The notes under the pieces: model-generated
What the model saw: only the letters and a program-made list of their open reading frames with translations
Databases searched by the model: none
What the model was told of the DNA's origin: nothing
Part shown: piece after piece, positions 49,898 through 60,700 of the stretch
Position numbering within the stretch: the stretch's first letter is position 1
Layout of the letters: each line of letters begins with the position of its first letter
DNA from: Taenia hydatigena
Lineage: Eukaryota; Platyhelminthes; Cestoda; Cyclophyllidea; Taeniidae
DNA: 64,000 nucleotides
Assembly: GCA_036345935.2 (NCBI GenBank)
Contig: JADWOT020001457.1
Span: forward strand, 1 to 64,000
Direction: 5' to 3'
Program-made: the position numbers and the translations under genes

Positions 49898-51902
49898 TCC
49901 ACCTATTCAGTGGACCAAATAAGCAAAGGAGTAATTTTAGCCCACAAGTATTTTGAGATTGTATTAGCCTACCTTTAGTGCCCTTTGGTGTTTACGAGCG
50001 TTTCAAGCTTCGTGAACTTCTTTGCTTTGCCTAAGTTGATTTTTAGCTGTGATCAATGGCCAGACTCTATCTTCGATTCAAATGTCCACTCATTGAGGTC
50101 CTGTTGTGTCTTTCGACTCAAAACGCGGGTTTCGCTTGGTGTTAGTGTTCTCTTTTTTCGTCATTAGCTTGGCGAGTTCTTCAGTAGCGATGGCAAAAGT
50201 CCCTGATGAGGCCATTTCGCAGCATCAGACAGAGCCTTATGCTTGTTCATAGAATTTGCTTTGTGACTTCAATGCAGCAAACTTGGAATGCCAATGGTGG
50301 GTGAAATGCCAGCACTTTGAAGTGTAAATCATGTGGTCACCACGGCAAAGATGAAAGTGAGGTGGGGTATTTTTCTTTCAACCCGTCTTCTTTGCTTTCA
50401 GCTTCTTGAAGGATTTTGAAGAGTCATAGGCAATTGTACCATCTGATCGTCGTTTACTTCTGATAATGACGAAGAAATTTTCCTCTTTTCCTCTTCTTAC
50501 ACATCTCTACACTATATAGCTGTCTTTCCTCGCAGCTCTTTGCAGCAACAGCAGCAGCACGGACAGCCTCCATTTTTAGTACAAGCAATTAGTAGATATT
50601 CCGAAGTGGCATGTCTATGTCGCTTGCATGAAGGATGATGGAGCGAAGTGTTCTAAATACTCATGTCGTGATCTCAGTCACCCAGATATATGGGCAAGCC
50701 TGGCGTTCGCTCATTCATTCTATCACATTGACAACTAGCAGACGTGCTGGCCACCCGCGGTTTGTGCTGCTTAAATTCGGGTAAGGCATGCGAGCAAAAG
50801 GCTGATTTGAGGTGTCAGAAAGGTATGTATAGTAAATCACTCTTCCATTTCGAGCATACAACGCTGAAGTATTGTTCGTCATTTGGTTTTGAGATCAAAA
50901 TCATGCCTCAATCACCATGCACTGAATTTGCTTGCAAATATTTCTTGCGCTATTTGCTAAGCTTGTTTGCGATGGTGCAGACTCGTCGCAAGAGAAGTGG
51001 GATTCAAGCACTGCACTTATGAGTTTGTCATATGTACCATGCGGGAATTTTCCGATAACCGAGGCGTCAGATATTTTCTCAACACCGGTGTTCACAGACG
51101 TGAAGGCTGGCAAATGTCTATTGAGGTGCCGCTACCAACACCACCACCACCACCGTCACCAGCATTACTACCAATGTTTCCAATGCCACCTGTCCGTTGG
51201 TGGTCAAGCCTGCACTTAAGAACGCAATCTGCACAGGAAAGGGATTAAATGGACAGTTACTGCGTTGCTAAACATAACACTTGACGCTCGTTTATCCAAA
51301 TAAACCTAATCTACAATAGAAGGCAACGTATGGTGAAATATGATGACTCTGGAAAGGGAGGTTTGCAGACCTACGTCAATGTCCGCGACGTGATCGACGA
51401 AAAAGTCTCACCTACCAGTACCAGATTGAAGAAGAGCCACCTATGTCAGTGTCACCGTGCAAAAATGTCGCAGATCCCTTCCTGCCCCACGCATCGGTAG
51501 AATGAAGTCGAAAGAGGTTCATCATGAAAGTACTGACAAATCCTGCATTCATTAGGACATCCGACATTGACAAACGAGTGAATTCGAGATGAGCATTGTT
51601 TCAGACAAGGTAGATGATTGGTCCCAACATGCGCTCAAAAGATACAATGAACGCACGATGCAACCATGTACAGTATGGCGGGTACCTCTGGTACAAATGA
51701 ATGAGTGTTTTACAGATGGCAATGGATGTAAGGATGGATAAGTCAGGGTGAGTGAATGCTACTACAAAAGTCAGAGAATAAAAACAAAAGCATCCACAAT
51801 TAAGAGATTGAAAATAAAGGAATTAGGACATAAAACAATCGCAATCAGGATCAATAAATAAAGGAAACCTAAATAGCAATGATGGCGGATTAGGACAACG
51901 AG
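49898..51902. other. spacer between the inverted duplicates; ambiguous open frames
   Basis: At 50901-51248 both strands are open. The minus frame (50901-51113) reads SDASVIGKFPHGTYDKLISA and ends SLANSARNICKQIQ; the plus frame (50932-51219) reads SSQEKWDSSTALMSLSYVPC. Both look protein-like and only one can be the cause, but neither was recognised. A CAC-repeat lies near 51139-51153. Confidence 0.3.
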
Positions 51903-52289
51903 TGTGAATGATTGCTACGAAAATTCAGACCGAACGAATGGATGCCAGCAGATCCATTGATGGTTTTGTCATCCACATTCATCAACTGAAATTGGAGGAG
52001 ATGCTTACATGAGTACAGCAAGGATGTGGTGCTCCACTGGTTGTCTACCACCCACAGCGCGCAGTCCCTCACGCATTTCAACACCCACATAACCATCGCC
52101 GCCGCCGCCACCGCCGTCGCCACCACCACCGTCACAGGCAAGTGACTTGACCGCCACCCAAACGGCATGCAGTTGCAGCCGCGCCCACGGCAGCTCTACA
52201 CGCATCGGAGGCACCAGCACCGGCGAAGTCTTACGTAGCCGACCCAGCTCCTCTATCGTCGCCTGTTGTTGCTGACCTACTGGCTGCAC
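51890..52289 (-). CDS. unassigned minus-strand reading frames over copy 2
   Basis: Two overlapping minus-strand frames span this stretch. One (52005-52289) begins VQPVGQQQQATIEELGRLRK, runs into a glycine/aspartate triplet repeat and ends at CTCAT|GTAAGC, a good donor. The other (51890-52168) contains VDDKTINGSAGIHSFGLNFR. A 23-base interval with GTAAGC and TTTCAG at its ends separates conserved parts, but removing it does not join the frames. No family was recognised and it may not be translated. Confidence 0.25.
51903..52132 (-). repeat. inverted duplicate, copy 2
   Basis: This is the partner of 49684-49897, in opposite orientation and slightly longer because of an expanded GGT/GGC-type triplet run (52096-52132). 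Here the minus-strand frame stays open (ALWVVDNQWSTTSLLYSCKH), unlike copy 1, so this is likely the better-preserved source. Confidence 0.75.
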
Positions 52290-54043
52290 CTACCAGGCTG
52301 TGAGCTCTACTAATACATCATGAGTGGGGACCAATAACCTCACATCACAGAACACCAAAACAATGCTCAGCCACAAACCCACTACATAAGATCGTCATCA
52401 CTCACAAATTTGGAACCTCATCTCAGTGGCATCTTTGTACGGTCGCATCAATTCTGCTACTAGCTCACCAATCCTCTGCATTTGCACACATGTTCCATTT
52501 AGCGGCATGGTTTGTTTGGCCTTTAGGAGGGATCACGTGATCCAGTGCGGCAGCAGAACCACAGCCCACCTTCAAGCACCCGTAGTCCTACACCCCTACC
52601 TCACCCCGTTGCCTCTGTACTCTTATCTCCCCAACTTTTCCACTGAGGTTCAAGCGCACAACCCACTTCAAAGTTCACTGGACACGTGAATGCGCCACCG
52701 ACTAACATCATAAGAACTCGCCATATGACACCGCCTGGCCTCAAGATGAACGCCCTCTCTCCTACGGGTTACGTGACTGCCGATTACGCCTTCGCTAAAA
52801 ACTAACTTCTCGCTGTTGTGCGAATCGTCTTCAATCTTCGCTCCCCTAGTACTGGTGGCTTTGATGTGCTTAGTCGTTAGATGGAAAGGCTGGTCAACCA
52901 GAAGTGATTACAATCGCCCACCTTCTCTAGTCAGCCACCAATCGCCAACACATTCCTACACTCTCAGCTCTATTTTACGCTCACTATAAACGTACCTTTA
53001 CACTAGAGGCACTTTACATCTCGATGATTCGTAGACCTATTCAAATTCTTTATAGCGTTACATCCTATGATGGAATTCCAACGGTATGGCACTTTAATTC
53101 AAACTAATCAACAAACCTTGTATTGTACCGACTTATAATTGGGAAACGATCAATGTAGACCATTTACTGAATTGTGTATTGAATCGATACGTAAGTTTTC
53201 GACCTCCTACTTTATTCCTACTAGGAAATGGACAACAAATTATGAAATAAAGCGAAAACGATCTACTCGTATGCCAGAGAAGGAAAAAATAAGACCTTCT
53301 GACGGCAACTTACGCGACAAATTGCATAAGATTGCCAAAAAAGACGGTTGAGATGGACAAGAATTTTCAGGTTGAGCAAGCTGAACCCCCAACCCATTTC
53401 AAACAAATTCTATCAAAATCCAACTGTGTGCTTTAATAGTTGGAAGAGTGAAGCCTAAAGTTGTACTCACCACGGCGGTGTGCAGATTTGGTGCAACCTG
53501 ACAGACTCCTTCACCATGTCACTTTGAAGTTGCAGTTAAAGCAGTTAGAGGAAAAAGGCAATTAGTCGAAGCGTTAGAGTCGTATAAATGGGATAGGCAG
53601 ATACAGTCTTACAATTCTTGTGGGCTAACATTACTCCTTTGCTTATTTGGCCCTCTGACATAAACACCATTACGGTCTTTTATCAGTCTTCGTTGCAGAT
53701 TAGAGCAAATTCTACCCATCGAAGCAAGCAGGCCAGACCCAATCGCCCGCCTTTCTATCCCTCCACATTTCCACTCTGTCTGATTTTACTGTATGTGAAC
53801 ACCTTACTTGGCCACTGCTAATATGCAAGGGCTATGATAAGTACCATAAGTTTTGCATAACCACTGAGATATGAGGTGAATAAGGGAATATCAAATCAGT
53901 CGATTGCGCAACCGAGCACTACATCTTCTCGGACGAGTGATTACTCCTGCTTTGCTACAGATTTCGACTCGATTCGTAGAGCAGACTAGCCTAAGTCATG
54001 TCGGCATTTGACATCTCATGGGGTCATGTTTCTATTTCTGCAG
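52290..54043. other. no supportable gene; possible exons of the 54-kb gene
   Basis: Plus-strand open stretches at 53139-53351 (Lys/Arg-rich) and 53618-53821 (LWANITPLLIWPSDINTITV) could be upstream exons of the plus-strand gene at 54044, but no compatible splice phases were established. A 34-base GTAAGT...CTAG interval at 53190-53223 looks like a mini-intron, but joining across it gives a stop. Confidence 0.3.
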
Positions 54044-54607
54044 TCGTAAGCATTCGACCGAAACGAACTTCACGCGAGGACAGTCGGAAAGACAATACGA
54101 TGGCCATCCAGCACTGCACAAATGCACAACTGCACAGCGACTTGAACTATGCATCTTCATCTCAATGATCCTTACAAATTCATTCATTGGGTCGTTCTAC
54201 CTAAACCTCAACCAAAAGCGGACTTCCGGTGAGCTTGAAAAGTGGGCATAATTTGAGTAATGTGTGTATTCTAGGCATCTACAACCAAACACCCTCCCGC
54301 GCTGTGCTATCCCACCCTGCTCTAGTCCAACCACATCCGCTTCTATCACACTCCTGCTTCCCGCTCCACTGCTCCCCTTCGCACGTCATCATTTTTCTTG
54401 AATTATCCGCACACGCACGGAATGCCACCATCTCTTGCAGCCTTTAGGATTACCATAATCACCATAGTCGTCGTCGTCGTCGGCATCATCAGGAGAAAAC
54501 AAAGGAGGGTGGTATGGACTAAGTTGAGAGTGTGGCAGTGTGTCGCCCCTTCGCCCCCCGCCACACCAACTAACTTCGCATTTTCACAATTCTATAATGG
54601 CATCTAG
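54044..54607 (+). CDS. 3' end of an unassigned gene with a transmembrane segment (two exons)
   Basis: Exon A (54044-54228) follows TTTCTATTTCTGCAG and ends at TCCG|GTGAGC. Exon B (54441-54607) follows CCATCTCTTGCAG and ends at a stop. Exon A leaves one base and exon B supplies two, so the frame joins cleanly. Exon A encodes a polar part then a hydrophobic stretch (CIFISMILTNSFIGSFYLNL). Exon B starts with a strong transmembrane-like segment (FRITIITIVVVVVGIIRRKQ) followed by positive charges and a short tail. A membrane protein is implied, but no family was recognised. The valine run comes from a GTC repeat (54466-54480), so it could be fortuitous. The stop lies 141 bases from the end of the opposing DNase I-like gene (convergent). 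Confidence 0.35.
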
Positions 54608-54747
54608 GCGCAATGTCAAATGGCAAACAAAGAGTCAACAGTACAAAAATGCAAATCAGTTTGAAGGAAAGTAGGAGACATGGTAAATGTGGTTTGGTGA
54701 TTGGCAGGTATTGTGTCCGTAATGACGACGCCAGACATTGCGTCGAT

Positions 54748-54795
54748 TCAATGAATTTCAAACTCAACTGGGTAGTGATCGCTTACTCTTTTGGC
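54748..54795 (-). CDS. DNase I-like last exon: DHYPVE
   Basis: The acceptor TTTTATTGTAG at 54796 joins in phase 0 to AKRVSDHYPVEFEIH and a TGA at 54748-54750. S-D-H-Y-P-V-E is the C-terminal hallmark with the second catalytic histidine and its aspartate. Confidence 0.85.
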   Translation of the reverse strand, partial: AKRVSDHYPVEFEIH

Positions 54796-57700
54796 CTACA
54801 ATAAAATCAACATCAGTGTCACATGTCAGTGGGAGAACAGCTGGACGGTATCAGCATTTCAATCGGCATTAGCCGCTAACGTCGTGTAGAATGCGTCACC
54901 ATGAACAACACTGCATTAACTTTAATGCTGCATCGAAGCATGCAAGATGGCAGTAAGCGTTGATAAAAAGGACAACTCAGCAACTAACCTCTCTTGGTGG
55001 TAGCCCATAGGCCCTATCGAACTTGTAAGGAGAGGCAGAGGGAATCCGTTTAGCCAGTGCGCTGCCCTTCACTATCACCCTGCAAATCACAATGCAGTCA
55101 GTTCGTGCTTGTCCATGCACCATCTCACCCTCGCATTTCCCCAACAATTTGCTATTTATTCCTCTCTCTTTCATTGGAGGGAGGAGTGATTCGTTTTGCA
55201 GTATTTTAGTAGTTGGTTGTGACTTTGCTTTGTGAGGTATTTGGGCCCGAGCTTCTGCACTTCCGCTAGGTGGCATAACCTCCGTCCATGCCACTGGCCT
55301 ACATCCCTCCACATGGTCAATAATCTACCCTAGCATTCCATCTGCTCACATCCCTAAGGAAGCCTCCAAGAATCACAGCGTCTGATAGCCACCTGCTGAA
55401 CCATATGTCTCCATTGCACTATCAAAGCATACTTATTGGAGTCAGCCGACTTCAGAACACCACAAACGCAAACAAAAATCACCGAAATGGCCTCGGTGGG
55501 TTATAGAACCCAAACACGCAGTGCAAAGCATTCAGAATGCAGCGTCGACAGTTTCCAACATGACCTCTTCTAGTGGGATCCACAATTTGCTACCAACACG
55601 CATCGCAAGCATCATTTCTCAAGGCGCTTCGCATGAAAGCATGAAGCTGTCGTGGAAATGCGGTATAACAGTGCTGTCATTTCTAGGTATCGGTGGCAGG
55701 GTGTCCTCTAGACTTGTTCTAGTCAAAGGGCATGCACTGTACAAATATTGACGTAAGATGACATCCAAAAGGCAATCTCATCTGCGAAATCGCATCAACC
55801 AAGACGGCGACTCAAACTGATAGTGGTTACTCGAAAGGTGGAGAAGAGAGGCAATCATCCACTTGAAACGGAGGGTGACTATAACATAAAGTCTGATAGA
55901 CTGAAATGAAGCAAGCAAATGAGCCGCATGCTTCTCCACTGCCTAGTCATTATGCAGCAATTTTGATCCCACATCTCGCTCTTATTTACCCCTGTTCCCA
56001 CACAACTTACTCTCCTCCGTACTTGGCACCCATGTTGCACTGATGGGAAGCAGTGGTGAGTGCTAGATCATACGGTATTCGGTTGCCATAAAAAGTCATG
56101 TTCTTGTTGGGGCTTTTGCCCACAGATGAGAAGTAAAATGAGACGTTGCGCTGCCCGTAAGAGCCAACGCATCAACACACGAGGTGGCGTAAGCAGAAAG
56201 CACAGCTCAAATCCGGAATTTCGTCCACCCTGTGCTCAGTGATTTTCAACGCCACATATTGATATTGTATCATCACTGTGGCAGTAACAGCAACAGCGAT
56301 TACGAGGATGCAAAGGCGTTGGATAGGCAACGCAGACAACACCACTGAGTGAAGAATTGAGCGTATTGATGTGGGAAAACGGATGGGTGGGAAAAGGTAA
56401 CAGAAAGGCGGGCAGGAGAGTGACATCCTTAAGGACTTACCACAAGGCCCTTGTTTGCGTAACCCTACTTCGACTTCGTCTTCAAATCCTACACTTAACT
56501 CAGCTTTGGACAATAAAAGGCTATTTCACTGCGTGAAGTCAGGAGTACCAACACGTCAGCAATAACCACTGCCTTGCAGACGAAGACTTCTCAGTTGTTT
56601 CACAAGCTCCTCACGGTTGAATGACACTCAATACGGCCTAGTTGCTAAGGCAAACTGCCAATCACATCTACGCAACTTGAGCTATTTCAAACTTAGCACA
56701 CTCGTCAAAAGATAAAGCTAAAAGTACACTCAGGAGTAGAAAATGCGTCCAGAGAAAGAGATGTCACACAATCGGAGCAAAACCCACCTGTCATAGGCAC
56801 AGTTTGACTTGGCTACGGTTGTGTCCGTTCCATCTTTGATGAGCCATTTGTACTGGCGGTCGGTTCGCAAGCGCAACCCATATAGATCACGTGCGGAAAG
56901 GTACCCGCAGTCGGCATTCATATCACCCAGAAGGACCAAATCCTATGAAGATTAAACAGAAACCGTGGACAAAATCGTAGCTCTTCAAGAGTCTCTACAG
57001 CGTAGCTGACTTTTGTGCCGACGGATTCTCATCACAATGAGAGCTCTCTTCCATCCTGCTGCAATTCAACTCTCTCTTGGGGGTTACACAGCTTACATTC
57101 TCCTGCTTCTTATGCGCAGTTATGCCACATATACTCCGCGTGATTGGGATGCCTCAACCACATCAGGTGCTGCAGCATTCCCCATGAGTGCCTCTTTATT
57201 AGCCAAACTACCATAGACGCCAACTCAATTCATCTAAAACGCATGGGCCTTCAGATGAATGAAAAGGGAATGCAATTGACAAATAAAATTCTGCTCAACG
57301 AAATTCTTGTGGAAATGGTCTTACTTGAGTGGCTGCGGCTGCCTGACACTCCGGTGCAACAGTGTGGAGGGCCTCCATTTCCAGTTTGACATTTGTCGGG
57401 CTGATGTGGACTGCCAAAACTCCCACCCTTAAACCAGTCTACAAAAAAAGCCGCTCATTTTCACCTATTCCTCCAAAGCACAATAGTTATGGTTTTGAAT
57501 GTGTGCGCAATTGGCTCTGGAGAGCTCGTCGCGATCTACAGATTTCGTCTCCACACCAATATTCGTCTCCTTATTTGCGTGCAAGCATTCGAGGATTGGT
57601 TGATCCATTCGCATTCCTTCGGGAAAGTCAAATTCTTCGCAGGGTGGTAAGGAGGTCTATACCTCAAGTGCCTCTATTCAAGGCAGAGTCTAAGTTCGGC

Positions 57701-60700
57701 CTCAGCCTTTCTATCATTAACGACTTCATTGCCATGTCCATGTCACCTTATGGAAAGCGCTATGATAGCACAAGAACTGCAATGATGTTCATCCTCGCCA
57801 AATGCCCCCACTCTCTTCTTCCGCAACAATGCCATTGACAAGTAATGCGACGCTGGCCACAGCTGTGAGCCATTCCAGTAAGCTCGTTACGCAGCTGTCT
57901 ACCACACCTTCCCTAAGAAGATGGCAATGAGGTGAGCATGGGTTACCTCCTGCATCCAGGCATTGATGGGCAGTGCTAAAATGAGAACAGTGGGGCAGTG
58001 CGGCAGGGAGAAACGGACGTAAAGTCCTCCTCCCACCTACTTTTTAAGAACATCTCCTATTCGATGACACTTCTGTTAGGCCAGCGTAATCCTCCCTCCT
58101 CCACCGCAGCACTCGAACAAAAGGAAATCTAGATCCAACGGAATAGTTAAGTGCGATTGCTGACGCTGTAGTCAAATACTGGCTTAGTTGCGCACGAAGT
58201 CGATGACTGATGCCCTTCCCTCCATCACCAATCCACATTTCTGCCCTACTATTATCGCCTCTGGCATCTTCAGCATAGACGCATACTAGCGGACCTGTAG
58301 AACAGCATTTGCCTGCACTAGCCTAGTGAAGGCGTCCCTTGTATCAAAACAAATTATGAACAATTAAGTAGACGCACCTCTTTAACTATCAAAACAAAAC
58401 AGTCCGGTGGTCGTTCAAATGCCGCCGATTTGGTCACCATCGGAAAAGTGCCAACAAACTGAATTTTATCTGGTCTAAAGACAAGAAACAGGGGTCATTG
58501 TGAATTGCCAAGGCGAGTGCATCGGAAGCCAAGTAGGCAGACAAAGTAATGAAGGAACAGGGCTGGGTGGCATCGATTTGTAACCGAACAATTGAGGCTC
58601 CAAATGGCTGCCAATTCGTGCCAAGTGGAGAGGAATGAGCCTACATCTGCGAAACACGTTACCATCTGCCCAACACTTGCTTTGAACAGCATGCGCTTCT
58701 CTCGCTCTGCACATGTGCGCATGTAGGAATGTTCAAAATACTAGTTGGCTTGCAAGAAATCATGCATCAAGATGCCGATCAATAGGCAAATATCAAGATG
58801 CTTCCCCATGCACTTTGTCACTCGAATCCACAGTAAGGATAACGGCTGCATAAATTACCTGTAGATTAATCCAATCTGTTCTTTGGACGAACTTCTTCCC
58901 TTCCGTGGTCCCATAAGTCCTCGGTATGTCACGCTACAAAGTTGAAGGGTGAATTAGTAAGCATTTCACTTCAATGCCTTGATTGCAGCTGGCGAAACAT
59001 CACTCAACTCGACGACATCCAAGCGCTGAGTAATGGCGTCACACGCTTATCAGATGAAAGCTATCAAAGATCGCATCCAGAAGGCCTGGCAGCAATGCAG
59101 ACGCATAAGCGCAAAAGACACCACATCGATCATTGGAGCGTTCTCGGGTGTAGCTTCCCATTTTGAGCCTTAAAGGCGAATAGGTGACGGCATCGGAAGA
59201 GAGACCCTGATTCTGTACTTCAATGGGGTTAATAAGCACCCCATAGCAGCGATTTTGGACTGAGTAGCCTAGAAGTTAGTGGACGAGAGGGAATAATCAT
59301 TCTGTTCACGTCTCATGCGTTCTCGATTCGCAGTGGCCCCACCGTGCGCCTCCTTGCTGCCATATCTTCCTATGGTAAGGAGAGCACGTCTCCACCGCAA
59401 GCACTGCTACCAATATTAGCTGCAAGAAGTGAACCGAGCGGCGGTGAGTGCAGCGTCTTACTTAGGCATCGGCCCTAACCATTCGCCGGCGCATCAAGAG
59501 CGTGGACGATTCCTTTGATACGGGTTCGCTGAAGTAGGCCGAACGATGTTATAATCAGTTCATTCCTACCCCCTATTGATACATCAGGGTGCACGGGACA
59601 GTTGATGCTCTAAAAAGACGCGCCATTTAATGCGGCTAACAGCACTACAGCCTATTCACTCCGAAAAACACACATCCTCTAGCCCACGGAGGAATCTGAT
59701 AAGCCTTCTCATTGCTCTTATATATCTAATTTGCGAAGGTGAGCTGCGCACAACTAGGATGTCGGCTATATCGGAATGAATGGCAGAGGATTGCGGCATA
59801 CCACATTCAGTTCAGCGTCGCTCCTCACTTTCCAGCTATCACATGACAGTCGCCACAGTCATCACAGCACACTCTCAGTACCACACGCAGTCCAGACATC
59901 ACGCTGTGCAACGAACAGTAGACTTTGCTTTATTCCAAGCGAAACGGAGAGGAGTGGTCCATGCAGACCATTATGTCGCGGTCAGCTACAGATAACATCC
60001 GTGTCCATTCAATCGCAGTTACGAGTTCGAGCACAATCCCGATGTAAGCAACACGTCCACTAGGCGAGCACACTCGCTACCAATGTGAGGGCTCGTTTGT
60101 CAACTCCAATCAGTGGATGGTACGACTACTGATACTATTCACAACGCTGCTATCTGATAGCCGGAGCACTCAAGACTTGAATGATTGCCAGCGGGCGCGC
60201 ATAGGCTTCGTCAGGCGATAGTCTGTGCATGGTGCTCAGTGTCTTCCTCCAGTTTAGCGACTTCCTCTCACTCTCAAATCAACCTCTGATGGCTTTCAAG
60301 TTGAGGTCTCTGCATATGGCGACCCAACAGAACTGTCGATGGCCCAGATTGTGGTCAAGAACGGATTCATTCCCCTCCTTATTGCTAAGGCAAGGTGGTA
60401 TTTAACCTTGACTCTAATGGCGAAAATGGCCAACCACTTCAGTTCATCTGCTATGGTAATGGCTATAAAGCAGACAACTTGCGAATGATTTACGTGTGTT
60501 CCTGGAATTGGCATATTGAGACGAGTTCAGTCAACCTACGGCGACAGTCATGAGGAAGTGATTGGCGCTGTAAGCACACACCGAATCCCCATACAATCGA
60601 AAAAATACCTACCTGTTACGCCACTGATATTCCTAGGCAATTCTGCTGGATCTAGAGTTACGCAAGGCATGGAAACTGCATGAGGATAGGAAGGGAGGGG

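Noticed and set aside
53190..53223. 34-base mini-intron (GTAAGT...CTAG)
   Set aside because: The splice-like ends are good, but every frame meets a stop soon after joining, so no coding exon pair is supported.
57560..57800. Histone-fold-like pattern in the plus-strand frame (ILRRVVRRS ... SIINDFIAM)
   Set aside because: The helix spacing is only roughly similar to H2B/H3, and no diagnostic histone motif (such as the H3 HAKR-type loop) is present.
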